From the NCBI GenBank assembly GCA_023429375.1, contig JAEYVY010000007.1, forward strand, positions 372,001 to 436,000: 64,000 nucleotides of DNA, read 5' to 3'. Origin of the DNA: Bacteroidota bacterium (GTDB lineage: Bacteria > Bacteroidota > Bacteroidia > Bacteroidales > Tannerellaceae). The translations under genes and the position numbers were made by a program. Numbering within the stretch: position 1 is the stretch's first letter; every line of letters starts with the position of its first letter. The notes beneath the pieces are model-generated. The model did not search any database and was not told the DNA's origin. It saw only the letters and a list, made by a program, of their open reading frames with translations. Positions 34,601-44,298 of the stretch are shown here, piece after piece.

Positions 34601-34691
34601 GAGTTGAGGTATTAGAGCTTGTTTTTTGAAGTCAGTGCCTGAAAGCAAGACTCTTCGGTTTTACTTTCAGGACACAGCTTTGTTTTAATTA

Positions 34692-35549
34692 TTATCCGTA
34701 AATGGGATTCCCATTTTCGTCTGAGAATTCATCAATTCCTTTACTGTATTGTGTCATCGCACGTAAACTCATACCCATGCTTGAGAAACCTCCGTCATGG
34801 TATAAGTTCTGCATAGTCACTTTCTTTGTCAAATCAGAGAACATGACAATACAGTAATCAGCACATTCATCAGCAGTTGCATTTCCTAGCGGACTCATCT
34901 TTTCTGAGAAGTCCATCAAGTGATCCATCCCTTTCACACCGCTTCCGGCTGTCGTCAACGTTGGTGATTGAGAGATTGTATTTACACGTACATTCTTTTC
35001 ACGTCCGTAGATATAACCGAAGCTACGTGCAATTGATTCCAAAAGACTTTTTGCATCTGCCATGTCATTGTATCCAAAGAACGTACGCTGAGCAGCTACA
35101 TAGCTGAGGGCTACAACTGAACCATATTCAGCAATAGCATCCTGCTTCTTTGCCACCTGAAGCATCTTATGAAATGAGATAGCCGAAATATCTAACGTCT
35201 TCTCTAACATATCATAGTCCAAATCATCATACGTACGTTTCTTACGCACATTCGGGCTCATTCCAATTGAATGGAGCACGAAGTCAATCTTTCCACCTAG
35301 AATCTTTACCGATTCGGAAAAGACCATATTCAAGTCATCCACATTTGTTGCATCAGCTGGTAGAACTGCAGCATTTAACTTGGTACCTAATTCTTCAACC
35401 TGTCCCATGCGAACAGCAATTGGCGTATTACTAAGTGTTATTTGCGCACCTTCTTCTACAGCTTTTTCTGCAACCTTCCAAGCGATAGACATATCATTCA
35501 GCGCACCGAAGATAATTCCACGTTTGCCTTTTAATAAATTATGACTCAT
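34692..35549 (-). CDS. fabI: enoyl-[acyl-carrier-protein] reductase (NADH), FabI
   Basis: A 285-residue short-chain dehydrogenase that reduces the enoyl-ACP intermediate in type II fatty acid synthesis. The N-terminal GKRGIIFGALNDMSIAWKVA is the FabI nucleotide site. The active-site pair Tyr and Lys appears as GYNDMADAK (Tyr-x6-Lys), and SQSPTLTTAGSGV marks the flexible loop. Normal length for a triclosan-target FabI. A -7 box with a TTG 20 nt upstream precedes it, so it can be transcribed alone. Confidence 0.95.
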   Translation of the reverse strand: MSHNLLKGKRGIIFGALNDMSIAWKVAEKAVEEGAQITLSNTPIAVRMGQVEELGTKLNAAVLPADATNVDDLNMVFSESVKILGGKIDFVLHSIGMSPNVRKKRTYDDLDYDMLEKTLDISAISFHKMLQVAKKQDAIAEYGSVVALSYVAAQRTFFGYNDMADAKSLLESIARSFGYIYGREKNVRVNTISQSPTLTTAGSGVKGMDHLMDFSEKMSPLGNATADECADYCIVMFSDLTKKVTMQNLYHDGGFSSMGMSLRAMTQYSKGIDEFSDENGNPIYG

Positions 35550-35575
35550 ACCTATTTATTTATATTGATATGGCA

Positions 35576-35583
35576 CAAAAATA
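35576..35583 (-). promoter_or_regulatory. fabI promoter, -7 box
   Basis: Minus-strand TATTTTTG at 35583-35576. A TTG on the same strand at 35606-35604 lies 20 nt upstream and can serve as -33. Predicted start about 35568. Confidence 0.6.
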
Positions 35584-35606
35584 CGAAAAATGCGCAATTT
35601 TCGCAA

Positions 35607-38072
35607 TTATTCCCTGAAATATACTCGCTTAACCCTTGGAGATACTGATGTGAGTATCTCGTAAGAAATCGTATTCAGTTTCTCAGATAGCTCACTTACA
35701 GGCAGTTCTTCTCCAAAGATGATCACACTATCACCTTCTTTTGCATCAATGTCTGTGACGTCAATCATGCAGGCATCCATGCAAATATTGCCAATAATAG
35801 GGCAACGAGAGCCGTTGATAACCACCTCTCCCCCTCCATTACTGAAATGACGATTCAATCCATCTGCATACCCGATAGGAATAATGGCTATGCGCGAATC
35901 CCGTTTTACGAAACTCATACGTCCGTAACCTATCGAGTCTCCTGCCGGAACATGTTGTATCTGCAATATCGTGGTACGGAGCGTACTTACATTTTTCAAT
36001 CCTTTCTTTCCGGTTGCACTTACTCCATACAAGCCAATGCCTAAGCGCACCATGTCCAGCTGATGATTTGGGAAGCGTTCGATGCCGGCCGAATTCAAAA
36101 TATGCTTTATCACCTTGTGTTGAAGCAACTCTTCCAGCTGAGATGCTGCCTTTTCGAACGTGGTGAATTGTTTTTCGGTAAAATCATCCAGTTGTTCGTC
36201 GTCACTGCCAGCCAAATGTGAAAAAACCGTCCGCACAACTACGCCTGATTGTTCTTTTATCCGACGGCATATTTCGGGTATATCCTCCGGTTGGAATCCC
36301 AATCGGTGCATGCCTGTGTCAATCTTAATATGAATAGGATAGGAGGTAATACCCCGTTTCTCTGTTTCCTTAATCATCGCATCCAGTAAGCGGAAACTAT
36401 AGACCTCTGGCTCCAGCAGGTTTTCAAACAATACATTGAAACTACTGAACTCCGGATTCATCACGATGATAGGAATAGAAATGCCTTCTTTTCGCAGATC
36501 TGCACCTTCGTCTGCTACGGCAACGGCAAGATAGTCACAGCGATATTCCTGCAAAGTCTTTGCCAATTCATAGGATCCGGCTCCATAGCCGAACGCCTTC
36601 ACCATACAAACAATCTTTGTTTCCGGCTTAAGAAGTGAGCGGTAATAATTAAAGTTATGTACCACGGCATCCAAATTTACTTCCAGAATCGTTTCGTGTA
36701 CTTTCTTCTCCAGCAGTTCGGAAATACGTTCAAAATGAAAACGTCTTGACCCTTTTATCAGTATCAATTCATCTTTAAACGACTTGAACGCATTCGATTT
36801 AATAAATTCTTCGGTACTCAAATAGAATTCCTTCTTGATATCGAACACAGATTCATATTCTTTTATATCCCGGCCTATACCGATAATACGGTCTACATTT
36901 TTTCGCCTTACCATGTCGGCTACCTTCTTATACAACGACTTAGGTAATGTGCCGGACTGAAGAATATCTGAAAGAATCAAGGTCGTCTTCAGGTTTTTAT
37001 TCACCCGTCTACTTGCCTGAAAGTCCAGAGCTATATCTAACGAATTGATATCCGAATTGTAGGTATCGTTAATGAGCAGACAATTATTTATTCCTTGCTT
37101 CACATCCAATCGCATATCTACCGGTTCAAGGATTTCCGTCTTGGACTCATCGCTTATGCTGGTTGGTTTTAGGTATAGAATCAAAGCCAGACAATGAATC
37201 ACATTTTCAATTGATGCATCATCGATAAAGGGGATTACAAACCGACGGTCAAGCCCCAACATCGTACATCGAATCTCGGTTTGGGAGTCGTTTTTCGTGA
37301 TAGATTCAATGTAAAGCGGCGCGTCAGAGTCGGTTCTGCTCCATCCGATTGCTTTGTGAGAAAGGCAGGCTGCTTCAATGCAATTAGCGATAAAGCCATT
37401 GTCTCCATCATAAATAATAGCCTCAGCATCATTAAACAAGGTTAGTTTCTCCATACATTTCTGTCTGGTAGAAAGGAAATTCTCTTGATGCGCCTCACCA
37501 ATATTAGTTATGATACCAATCGTTGGGGCGATAATAGGTTGCAGCCGCTCCATCTCATCCGGCTGAGATATGCCTGCTTCAAAAATCCCCAATGTATGTT
37601 TTTCGTTCATTTGCCATATAGAGAGAGGAACCCCAATCTGAGAATTATAACTCCTTGGCGAACGAACTATATTAAAGTCTTTGTGCAACAATTGATAGAA
37701 AAACTCTTTTACAATGGTCTTCCCATTACTGCCCGTAATACCAATCACCGGGAAGTTAAACTGTTTACGATGATAGGCGGCCAGCTTTTGCAAAGCTTTG
37801 AGCGTATCCTTGACTACCAAGAAATTGGCATCCTTCATTTCATCAAACTCCGGCAATCTGTCGGACACAACAAAATTGCGTACCCTCAACCGATAGAGTT
37901 CACTTACGAATTTATGCCCATCATTCGTCTTCGTCTTAAGTGCAAAAAATAGACTCTGTTCCGGAAATGTCAATCTCCGGCTATCAATCAGTAATATGCT
38001 GATGGAAGCATCTGTATATTCTGTTGCTTTCGCTCCAATTATACGAGAAACCTCCCCTATTTTATACTCCAT
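35607..38072 (-). CDS. fused MurF ligase and alanine racemase
   Basis: An 821-residue two-domain enzyme. The N-terminal half is UDP-MurNAc-tripeptide:D-Ala-D-Ala ligase (MurF) with the ATP P-loop GSNGKT at about residues 114-119. The C-terminal half (from about residue 453) is a PLP alanine racemase with the PLP Lys in MVKAFGYG and the GNICMDACM motif. Joining them puts D-Ala production next to its consumption in peptidoglycan precursor synthesis. The longer open frame starts at TTG 38078; ATG 38072 is preferred. The fusion is known in Bacteroidetes. The 188-bp gap upstream (38079-38266) shows no gene. Confidence 0.95.
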   Translation of the reverse strand: MEYKIGEVSRIIGAKATEYTDASISILLIDSRRLTFPEQSLFFALKTKTNDGHKFVSELYRLRVRNFVVSDRLPEFDEMKDANFLVVKDTLKALQKLAAYHRKQFNFPVIGITGSNGKTIVKEFFYQLLHKDFNIVRSPRSYNSQIGVPLSIWQMNEKHTLGIFEAGISQPDEMERLQPIIAPTIGIITNIGEAHQENFLSTRQKCMEKLTLFNDAEAIIYDGDNGFIANCIEAACLSHKAIGWSRTDSDAPLYIESITKNDSQTEIRCTMLGLDRRFVIPFIDDASIENVIHCLALILYLKPTSISDESKTEILEPVDMRLDVKQGINNCLLINDTYNSDINSLDIALDFQASRRVNKNLKTTLILSDILQSGTLPKSLYKKVADMVRRKNVDRIIGIGRDIKEYESVFDIKKEFYLSTEEFIKSNAFKSFKDELILIKGSRRFHFERISELLEKKVHETILEVNLDAVVHNFNYYRSLLKPETKIVCMVKAFGYGAGSYELAKTLQEYRCDYLAVAVADEGADLRKEGISIPIIVMNPEFSSFNVLFENLLEPEVYSFRLLDAMIKETEKRGITSYPIHIKIDTGMHRLGFQPEDIPEICRRIKEQSGVVVRTVFSHLAGSDDEQLDDFTEKQFTTFEKAASQLEELLQHKVIKHILNSAGIERFPNHQLDMVRLGIGLYGVSATGKKGLKNVSTLRTTILQIQHVPAGDSIGYGRMSFVKRDSRIAIIPIGYADGLNRHFSNGGGEVVINGSRCPIIGNICMDACMIDVTDIDAKEGDSVIIFGEELPVSELSEKLNTISYEILTSVSPRVKRVYFRE

Positions 38073-38266
38073 AATCAACTTGCTTTTGTTCTGAAAAAAG
38101 TCTGGCTATTTTCATCAAAGTAACATAATTTATGCTGAATTCTATTCGCCAATCGTGTAAAAAACTCTAAAATCAACGACTGAGAGCTGAATAAAACTCC
38201 TAACTCATTCATGGCATAAGCCTCCTTTCAAACAAACAGGGAAGGTGTTTTCTTATATCTTACTCA

Positions 38267-39652
38267 TTATAAAATCCGTACATACTGCTTCTTACTCTCG
38301 GGCTTCAACGACGTAAGGTCGGCAATGTTTACGGGTTGTCCGCTGGCAATACTTTTGCGTGCGGCAATACCTACGAGGCAAGCTAATGCTCCGTCGCGTG
38401 CCGAGGCACATTGTTGCATGGGGTCTGGCGTATCAGGCAAGAATATCTGATCTTGCAATAAGGCATCACCACCACCATGTCCGGAAGTACCATGAGGTAT
38501 TTGAATGTACTCGCGTTTTTTGAAATTACGAAACAGTACTAATTCGTCATAGTTTACATCACTAACCGGCTTTGATTCCTGAATCCATGCATCGAGACGT
38601 CCCTTGGTCCCGTTGAATGCAATACGATAGCCTTCGTAAGGAGAGTAACTTGTTAGTGAATAAGATACCTGTACACCATTTTTATATTTAATTGTTGCAG
38701 CCATCTTGTCAAAAATATTCACGTCATTCTTGAATACACATCCATCACGAAGATAGCCGTCATACTTTTCATTTTCTACATAGAGATTGCGGTAGTACTC
38801 ATTGGAATTAATATCCCAATAAAAGTTACATTCCTTGGTATGCTTGCAATTACGACAGTTTTCCGATCTGAAAGGCCCATTCTTTCCATAAAACTCCAAA
38901 GCGCCCAATCCATAGACCACTTCCGGATCACTATCAATCCACCAGCTCAATAGGTCAAAATGGTGACTTGCTTTATGCACCCACAGCGAACCACTTTTCT
39001 CAACCAATCGATGCCAACGTCTGAAGTAATCTGCTCCGTGCGATGTGTCCAGATACCAGTGGAAATCAACAGAGGTTATCTCTCCAATTTCGCCGGCACG
39101 CAGCAGTTCCCATATTTTGGCCCGATGAGGTGAATAGCGGTAATTAAACGTAACCCGGCAGTTCTTTCCAGTTCTTTTTTCGGCATCCAATATGGCTTGA
39201 ATCTTTTGTTCGTCTATCGTCATGGGTTTCTCGGTCAGTACATTAGCGCCCAGTTCCATACCTCGGATAATCTGCTCATGATGTGTAGCATCGATCGTAG
39301 TTACAATCAGCAATTCCGGTTTAGTTTCCAACATCATCTTCTCAAAATCCGTATAGGTTGGACAGTTTACTCCAATATATTTTTTCCCGAAATCAAGCCT
39401 GCCTGGATTTAAATCGCATAATCCCACAAACTCAAGCCGGTCTGGGTAACGTTGCATCAAGTCACGCCCCCACATGCCACAACCACGCGAGCCGGTTCCA
39501 ACCAGAGCTACTCTCATTTTTTTAGTATTCGTACCGCTAACGCTCATACTTTCCGCTTTTATTTCTGACGGATTGATCAATGCAGCACCTGCAAGAGCTC
39601 CTGTAGAGGCAAGGAAATGCCTTCTGGACATAGAATTAAGATGATTTTTCAT
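38267..39652 (-). CDS. Gfo/Idh/MocA-family oxidoreductase, Tat-exported
   Basis: A 461-residue NAD(P)-dependent oxidoreductase with an N-terminal twin-arginine signal (SRRHFLASTGALAGAALI). The Rossmann start is VALVGTGSRGCGM and the family Lys motif is LTEKPM (GANVLTEKPM). A Cys cluster C-x2-C-x5-C with a following Cys lies in CRNCKHTKECNFYW, about residue 260. Substrates of this class are sugars and inositols; the exported form in Bacteroides is often linked to glycan use, and GH109 N-acetylgalactosaminidases share the fold, but I cannot assign that activity here. Confidence 0.85.
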   Translation of the reverse strand: MKNHLNSMSRRHFLASTGALAGAALINPSEIKAESMSVSGTNTKKMRVALVGTGSRGCGMWGRDLMQRYPDRLEFVGLCDLNPGRLDFGKKYIGVNCPTYTDFEKMMLETKPELLIVTTIDATHHEQIIRGMELGANVLTEKPMTIDEQKIQAILDAEKRTGKNCRVTFNYRYSPHRAKIWELLRAGEIGEITSVDFHWYLDTSHGADYFRRWHRLVEKSGSLWVHKASHHFDLLSWWIDSDPEVVYGLGALEFYGKNGPFRSENCRNCKHTKECNFYWDINSNEYYRNLYVENEKYDGYLRDGCVFKNDVNIFDKMAATIKYKNGVQVSYSLTSYSPYEGYRIAFNGTKGRLDAWIQESKPVSDVNYDELVLFRNFKKREYIQIPHGTSGHGGGDALLQDQIFLPDTPDPMQQCASARDGALACLVGIAARKSIASGQPVNIADLTSLKPESKKQYVRIL

Positions 39653-39735
39653 TTTAGTATTTATTGGTTAGAATTGCAACACACTAAATTACAATAAAAT
39701 TCTTTTTTCATCCAACTTCCTTCTCTCTTTATATT

Positions 39736-39743
39736 TACTTTTG
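39736..39743 (+). promoter_or_regulatory. promoter of the S9 peptidase-GH43 operon, -7 box
   Basis: TACTTTTG, a full TAnnTTTG match, 34 bp before the ATG at 39778. Predicted start about 39751. Confidence 0.5.
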
Positions 39744-39777
39744 TGAATAGTTTTAATAACACTAAACATAGCGTATT

Positions 39778-41916
39778 ATGAAGAGATTAGGATTTTACGT
39801 GTTAAGCTTGTTGTTTATAGTGGGATGTATGGAAGAGAAGAAAACAATATTTAAAGAAGCAACAGCACCTGTTGCAGTAAAAAAAGAACATGTAAGAGAA
39901 ATACATGGTGACAAAGTAGTTGATCCTTATTATTGGATGTACGACTATTTTGGTAAAGGGCCGGATAGTACCTTAGTTATTGATTATCTGAATGCGGAAA
40001 ACGCTTATGTCGATAGTGTCATGAGTGGGACAGTCGCTTTTCAGGAGGCTCTATTCCAGGAGATGAAGGCTCGTATCAAAGAAAAAGACGAAAGTGTTCC
40101 TGTGTTCAAAAATGGCTATTACTACTATACGCGCACCGAAGAAGGACAAGAGTATTTCAAATACTGCCGCAAAAAAGGATCGTTAGATGCTCCTGAAGAA
40201 ATCCTGCTTGATGTGGATAAGATGGCAGAAGGGCATGCTTATTATGCAGTAGCCGGATTTTCAGTCAGTGAAGACAACAAATTGTTGGCCTTTAGCGTTG
40301 ACAACGTGAGCCGTCGTCAATACACCATTTATATCAAGAACTTGGAAACGGGCGAACTGTTTCCTGAAGCAATAACCAATACTTCGGGTGGAGCAGTCTG
40401 GGCTAACGATAACAAAACAATTTACTACACGTCGAACAACGAAAAAACGTTGCTCTCTGAAAAGATCAAGCGTCATACGCTCGGCACAGATCCTTCTAAA
40501 GACGTAGTGGTTTACGAAGAATTAGATAAGAGCAACTATATCGGTGTGAGCAAAAGCAAGAACAACCGTTATATCATGATTTCTTCTGAGGCTACACTTT
40601 CATCCGAAATGTTGTTGGCCGATGCCTCAAAATCAGATGCTACTTTCAAGTCTTTTCAGCCTCGTTTGAAAGATGTTTTATATAATGTGATTCCGCTTGA
40701 AAACGAATTCCTGATCTTGACCAACAAAGATGCCGTTAACTTTCGGTTGATGAGATGTCCAATCGAAAATACGAGTGCAGATCAATGGACGGATGTCATT
40801 CCTCACCGTGAAGACGTATTAATTGAAAGTGTGGAAGAATTCAAGGACTTCCTAGTTGTAGAAGAACGCAAAGAGGGATTAATCCAGTTTCGAATCATTA
40901 ACCGCGCATCTGGCGATGAGCACTACCTCGATTTCGGTGAACCGACTTACATGGCCTACACCATGTCGAACCCCGAATACGATACACCTATTGTTCGTTA
41001 CAGTTACACCTCATTGACAACACCCAGCTCTACATACGACTATCACATGGATAGCCGGGAGAAAGAGTTGATGAAGCAACGCGAAGTGCTTGGAGGTTAC
41101 AACAGTGACGATTATCAGGCAGAGCGTATCTATGCTACAGCAAAAGACGGAACGAAAATACCTATTTCACTGGTCTACAAGAAAGGTAGCAAACGTGATG
41201 GCAAAGCTCCGCTATTGCTCTATGCTTATGGTAGTTATGGCGCCAGTATGGATGCTTCGTTCAGCACGAACCGCTTGAGTCTTCTAAACCGCGGATTCAC
41301 CTATGCCATCGCCCATATTCGTGGTGGACAAGAAATGGGACGTCAGTGGTATGAAGACGGTAAACTGATGAAAAAGAAGAATACATTTACCGATTATATA
41401 GACTGTGCCGAATTTCTCATCAAAGAGAAATACACCAGTGCTGAACATTTGTATGCCGAAGGCGGTAGCGCCGGCGGATTGCTGATGGGTGCTGTAGTGA
41501 ATATGGCTCCACAATTGTGGCGTGGCGTGATTGCTGCCGTTCCTTTTGTTGACGTTGTCAATACGATGCTCGATGAGAGTATTCCTCTTACAACAAACGA
41601 ATTTGACGAATGGGGTAATCCAAAAGAAGAAGAGGCTTATTTCTATATGAAAAGCTATAGCCCTTACGAGAATGTGGAAAGAAAGGACTATCCAAATATG
41701 TTGGTAACTACAGGATTGCATGATAGTCAGGTTCAATATTTCGAACCGGCTAAATGGGTTGCGAAACTACGCGATATGAAAACAGATAATAACGTATTGC
41801 TGCTGAAGATCAATATGGAGTTTGGACATGGTGGTGCCAGCGGACGATTCGATTATCTCAAAGATATCGCTTTGGAATATGCCTTCTTCTTGTCGCTCGA
41901 GGGCATTACCGAATAA
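39778..41916 (+). CDS. S9-family oligopeptidase (oligopeptidase B-like) lipoprotein
   Basis: A 712-residue serine peptidase. The signal ends with a lipobox FIVGC (Cys17). A beta-propeller covers the first ~420 residues, and the C-terminal alpha/beta-hydrolase carries the catalytic Ser in EGGSAGGLLMG, Asp in GLHDSQVQY and His in FGHGGASGRFD. The insertion and length match oligopeptidase B rather than prolyl oligopeptidase. It cleaves short peptides, in the periplasm given the lipobox. A GH43 gene follows after 24 bp, which may reflect use of glycoproteins; this is only a hint. Confidence 0.92.
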   Translation: MKRLGFYVLSLLFIVGCMEEKKTIFKEATAPVAVKKEHVREIHGDKVVDPYYWMYDYFGKGPDSTLVIDYLNAENAYVDSVMSGTVAFQEALFQEMKARIKEKDESVPVFKNGYYYYTRTEEGQEYFKYCRKKGSLDAPEEILLDVDKMAEGHAYYAVAGFSVSEDNKLLAFSVDNVSRRQYTIYIKNLETGELFPEAITNTSGGAVWANDNKTIYYTSNNEKTLLSEKIKRHTLGTDPSKDVVVYEELDKSNYIGVSKSKNNRYIMISSEATLSSEMLLADASKSDATFKSFQPRLKDVLYNVIPLENEFLILTNKDAVNFRLMRCPIENTSADQWTDVIPHREDVLIESVEEFKDFLVVEERKEGLIQFRIINRASGDEHYLDFGEPTYMAYTMSNPEYDTPIVRYSYTSLTTPSSTYDYHMDSREKELMKQREVLGGYNSDDYQAERIYATAKDGTKIPISLVYKKGSKRDGKAPLLLYAYGSYGASMDASFSTNRLSLLNRGFTYAIAHIRGGQEMGRQWYEDGKLMKKKNTFTDYIDCAEFLIKEKYTSAEHLYAEGGSAGGLLMGAVVNMAPQLWRGVIAAVPFVDVVNTMLDESIPLTTNEFDEWGNPKEEEAYFYMKSYSPYENVERKDYPNMLVTTGLHDSQVQYFEPAKWVAKLRDMKTDNNVLLLKINMEFGHGGASGRFDYLKDIALEYAFFLSLEGITE

Positions 41917-41940
41917 AGAGATTTTTAATTTTTACATATT

Positions 41941-43524
41941 ATGAGAATACGACCACTATTATTTTTGTTAGCCTTATTTATCCTCAGCCCTGTGCTCTTA
42001 TCTGCGCAGGGCTATCGAAATCCCGTATTAAAAGGTTTCAATCCCGATCCTAGTATTTGCAGGGTGGACGACGACTATTACATGACAACGTCTTCCTTCG
42101 AATACTTTCCGGGATTGCCTATCTACCACAGCAAGGACTTGGTCAACTGGAAGCAGATAGGCCACTGCCTGACAAGGGATTCGCAGTTGAACTTGCATAA
42201 GGTAAATGCCTCCGGAGGACTCTATGCCCCGTCTCTGCGCTATAAAGACGGTGTGTTTTATGTGATTTGCACGAATGTATCTGCCGGAGGAAATTTCTAC
42301 TGTACTGCTACCGACCCTGCCGGACCATGGAGTGACCCAATCTGGGTAGATATAAAGAGTATCGATCCGGACATATTCTGGGATGACGACGGTAAGACCT
42401 ACTTTGTGACACAAGGCGACGAAGGCATCAGAATTACCAAAATAGATATTAAAACGGGGGAGGTACTATCGCCCGAACGGCTTGTCTGGGGTGGTATTGG
42501 CGGTCGCTTTCCGGAAGCTCCTCACGTCTATAAGAAAGACGGTTACTACTACTTGCTCTTAGGCGAGGGTGGTACGGAATATGCGCATAGCACCACTATT
42601 GGTCGCAGCAAATACCTGTTTGGCCCTTACGAATCATGCCCATTAAATCCGATTATAACCCATTGCAACCGAATTGGACAGGGCAGCCCTATTCAAGGGG
42701 TTGGCCATGCCGATCTGATACAGACAGCCGATGGATCGTGGTGGGCCGTTTTTCTTGGGTTCAGAGTTACGCAGCCGTATAGCTATTACCATATATTGGG
42801 TAGAGAAACGTTTCTGGCTCCGGTAGACTGGCCTAAAGGTGGTTGGCCGCAAGTAAATGGCAATGGCACCGTAAGCCTTGAGATGAATGTCCCGACACTT
42901 CCCTTGCAGCCATTCGAAAAAGCATCGGCCAGAACAGATTTCAACGCAGACAAACTCGGGTTTGAATGGCAATATCTAAGGAATCCCATCCGCGAAAACT
43001 ATTCACTCACAGAGAAAAAAGGGCGCCTTCGAATAGCAGCGTCACCCTATACATTAAACGAGGCGGAGTCTGTCTCATTCATTGCACGTCGGCAAACGGA
43101 ACACGATTTCAGTGCAGAAACGTGGATGGAGCTAATCGCTTCTGCCGAGAATGAAGAAGCAGGCATAACCCTGATACAAAACAATACGCACCATTACGAC
43201 TTGCTGTTCAAGAAGCAGGGACAGGCGTATGTTGTTCAACTGCGTGTGGTTGTCGGGTCTTTATCGTATATTGCTGCAGAGAAAACTGTTACCGGGAATA
43301 AGATAAAATTGAAGATTCAGGGCAGTCCACTCAAGTATAGCTTCAGCTTCTCGGACAAAGAAAAGGGGGAATATGTAGAACTGGGAAAATTAGACACCCG
43401 TTATCTGAGCACCGAAGTGGCCGGAGGGTTCACTGGTGTAATGATTGGTCTCTATGCATCGTCCAACGGGAAACCGACTCAAGCCAAAGCTTACTATGAT
43501 TGGTTCGAGTATCGTGAGTTATAA
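41941..43524 (+). CDS. GH43-family glycoside hydrolase with a C-terminal beta-sandwich
   Basis: A 527-residue exported enzyme with a signal peptide ending near residue 23 (LLSAQG). The five-bladed propeller carries the catalytic triad of the family: Asp36 in FNPDPS, Asp142 or Asp144 in SIDPDIFW, and Glu192 in FPEAPH. The C-terminal ~190 residues are a concanavalin-like domain found in beta-xylosidases and arabinofuranosidases. It acts on xylose- or arabinose-containing oligosaccharides, exact linkage unknown. Cotranscribed with the S9 peptidase gene upstream and ended by a strong terminator. Confidence 0.93.
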   Translation: MRIRPLLFLLALFILSPVLLSAQGYRNPVLKGFNPDPSICRVDDDYYMTTSSFEYFPGLPIYHSKDLVNWKQIGHCLTRDSQLNLHKVNASGGLYAPSLRYKDGVFYVICTNVSAGGNFYCTATDPAGPWSDPIWVDIKSIDPDIFWDDDGKTYFVTQGDEGIRITKIDIKTGEVLSPERLVWGGIGGRFPEAPHVYKKDGYYYLLLGEGGTEYAHSTTIGRSKYLFGPYESCPLNPIITHCNRIGQGSPIQGVGHADLIQTADGSWWAVFLGFRVTQPYSYYHILGRETFLAPVDWPKGGWPQVNGNGTVSLEMNVPTLPLQPFEKASARTDFNADKLGFEWQYLRNPIRENYSLTEKKGRLRIAASPYTLNEAESVSFIARRQTEHDFSAETWMELIASAENEEAGITLIQNNTHHYDLLFKKQGQAYVVQLRVVVGSLSYIAAEKTVTGNKIKLKIQGSPLKYSFSFSDKEKGEYVELGKLDTRYLSTEVAGGFTGVMIGLYASSNGKPTQAKAYYDWFEYREL

Positions 43525-43556
43525 GCATTAAGTAGATAAAACCGTATTTATATTGT

Positions 43557-43595
43557 AAACCTTTGGGTACAAAATGTGTATCCAAAGGTTTTTTT
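43557..43595 (+). terminator. terminator after the GH43 gene
   Basis: AACCTTTGG (43558-43566) pairs with CCAAAGGTT (43582-43590), extended by a G.T pair and TAC/GTA, then T-rich sequence through 43595. It also shows that the true start of the next gene is downstream at 43666. Confidence 0.85.
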
Positions 43596-43608
43596 ACATT
43601 GTTATGTA

Positions 43609-43616
43609 TATATTTG
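43609..43616 (+). promoter_or_regulatory. promoter of the outer-membrane protein gene, -7 box
   Basis: TATATTTG fits TAnnTTTG. Predicted start about 43624, giving a leader of about 42 nt to ATG 43666. Confidence 0.5.
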
Positions 43617-43665
43617 CAAATTCTTTTTTATCACATTTTTATTTAATTTACACAACTATTGTTTT

Positions 43666-44214
43666 ATGAAGAAATTAGTTTTAAGCCTTATCTGTATTCT
43701 AACCGTTTTAGGCACATCTGCACAATCGTTTAACAAAGGAGACAAAGTTCTTAACCTTGGTATTGGATTTGGTAACAGCCTTTATCATGGCACTGGTTAT
43801 AAAACAACGGTACCTCCTCTATCTGCCTCATTGGAATATGGCGTAGTCGACAATCTTTTTGATGAAAAGAGTTCAATCGGTATCGGTGGATATTTTGGTT
43901 ATACAGGGAGTAAGTATAATTGGGCACAAAATTATAGTTATAAATATTCAAGTGCCATTATCGGAGTAAGAGGTAGTTTACATTATTCTTTTATTGAGAA
44001 GTTGGATACATACACCGGTGTTTCATTGGGTTATAACATCGTATCCGGAAAGTCTGACTACAAAGATTTAGGCGCTTTCGAAGCTCAAGCCAGTGCCATG
44101 CACCTGGGTTGGTATTTGGGAACACGCTATTATTTCTCTGATAATATTGCCGGTATGGCAGAGTTAGGCTACGATATTGCTTATTTAACCCTTGGTGTGG
44201 CGATCAAATTTTAA
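43666..44214 (+). CDS. outer-membrane beta-barrel protein, signal peptide
   Basis: A 182-residue protein. It starts with a clear signal peptide (MKKLVLSLICILTVLGTSAQ) at ATG 43666; a longer open frame from 43576 overlaps the preceding terminator and promoter and is rejected. The mature part consists of alternating strands typical of a small beta-barrel (LNLGIGFGNSLYHGTGY, ...SASLEYGVV, ...IGVRGSLHYSF, and a final FSDNIAGMAELGYDIAYLTLGVAIKF ending in Phe as porins do). Function not known; likely a porin-like or OmpW/OmpX-size protein. A 20-bp perfect stem terminator follows. Confidence 0.85.
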   Translation: MKKLVLSLICILTVLGTSAQSFNKGDKVLNLGIGFGNSLYHGTGYKTTVPPLSASLEYGVVDNLFDEKSSIGIGGYFGYTGSKYNWAQNYSYKYSSAIIGVRGSLHYSFIEKLDTYTGVSLGYNIVSGKSDYKDLGAFEAQASAMHLGWYLGTRYYFSDNIAGMAELGYDIAYLTLGVAIKF

Positions 44215-44235
44215 AGTATTACGTTCCTGTTTATA

Positions 44236-44281
44236 GAAGAAAAAAGCTGTCTTACTACTTTGTAAGACAGCTTTTTTCTTC
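44236..44281. terminator. very strong bidirectional terminator
   Basis: A perfect 20-bp stem (44236-44255 with 44262-44281) with a 6-base loop; one arm has six A and the other six T, so each strand ends in a T-run. It separates the outer-membrane protein gene and the small minus-strand ORF. Confidence 0.9.
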
Positions 44282-44298
44282 TTATAGTTCATCTTTCA

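Noticed and set aside
43576..43665. Longer N-terminus for the outer-membrane protein gene
   Set aside because: It would include the terminator stem and the -7 box at 43609, and it would bury a perfect signal peptide that starts at 43666.
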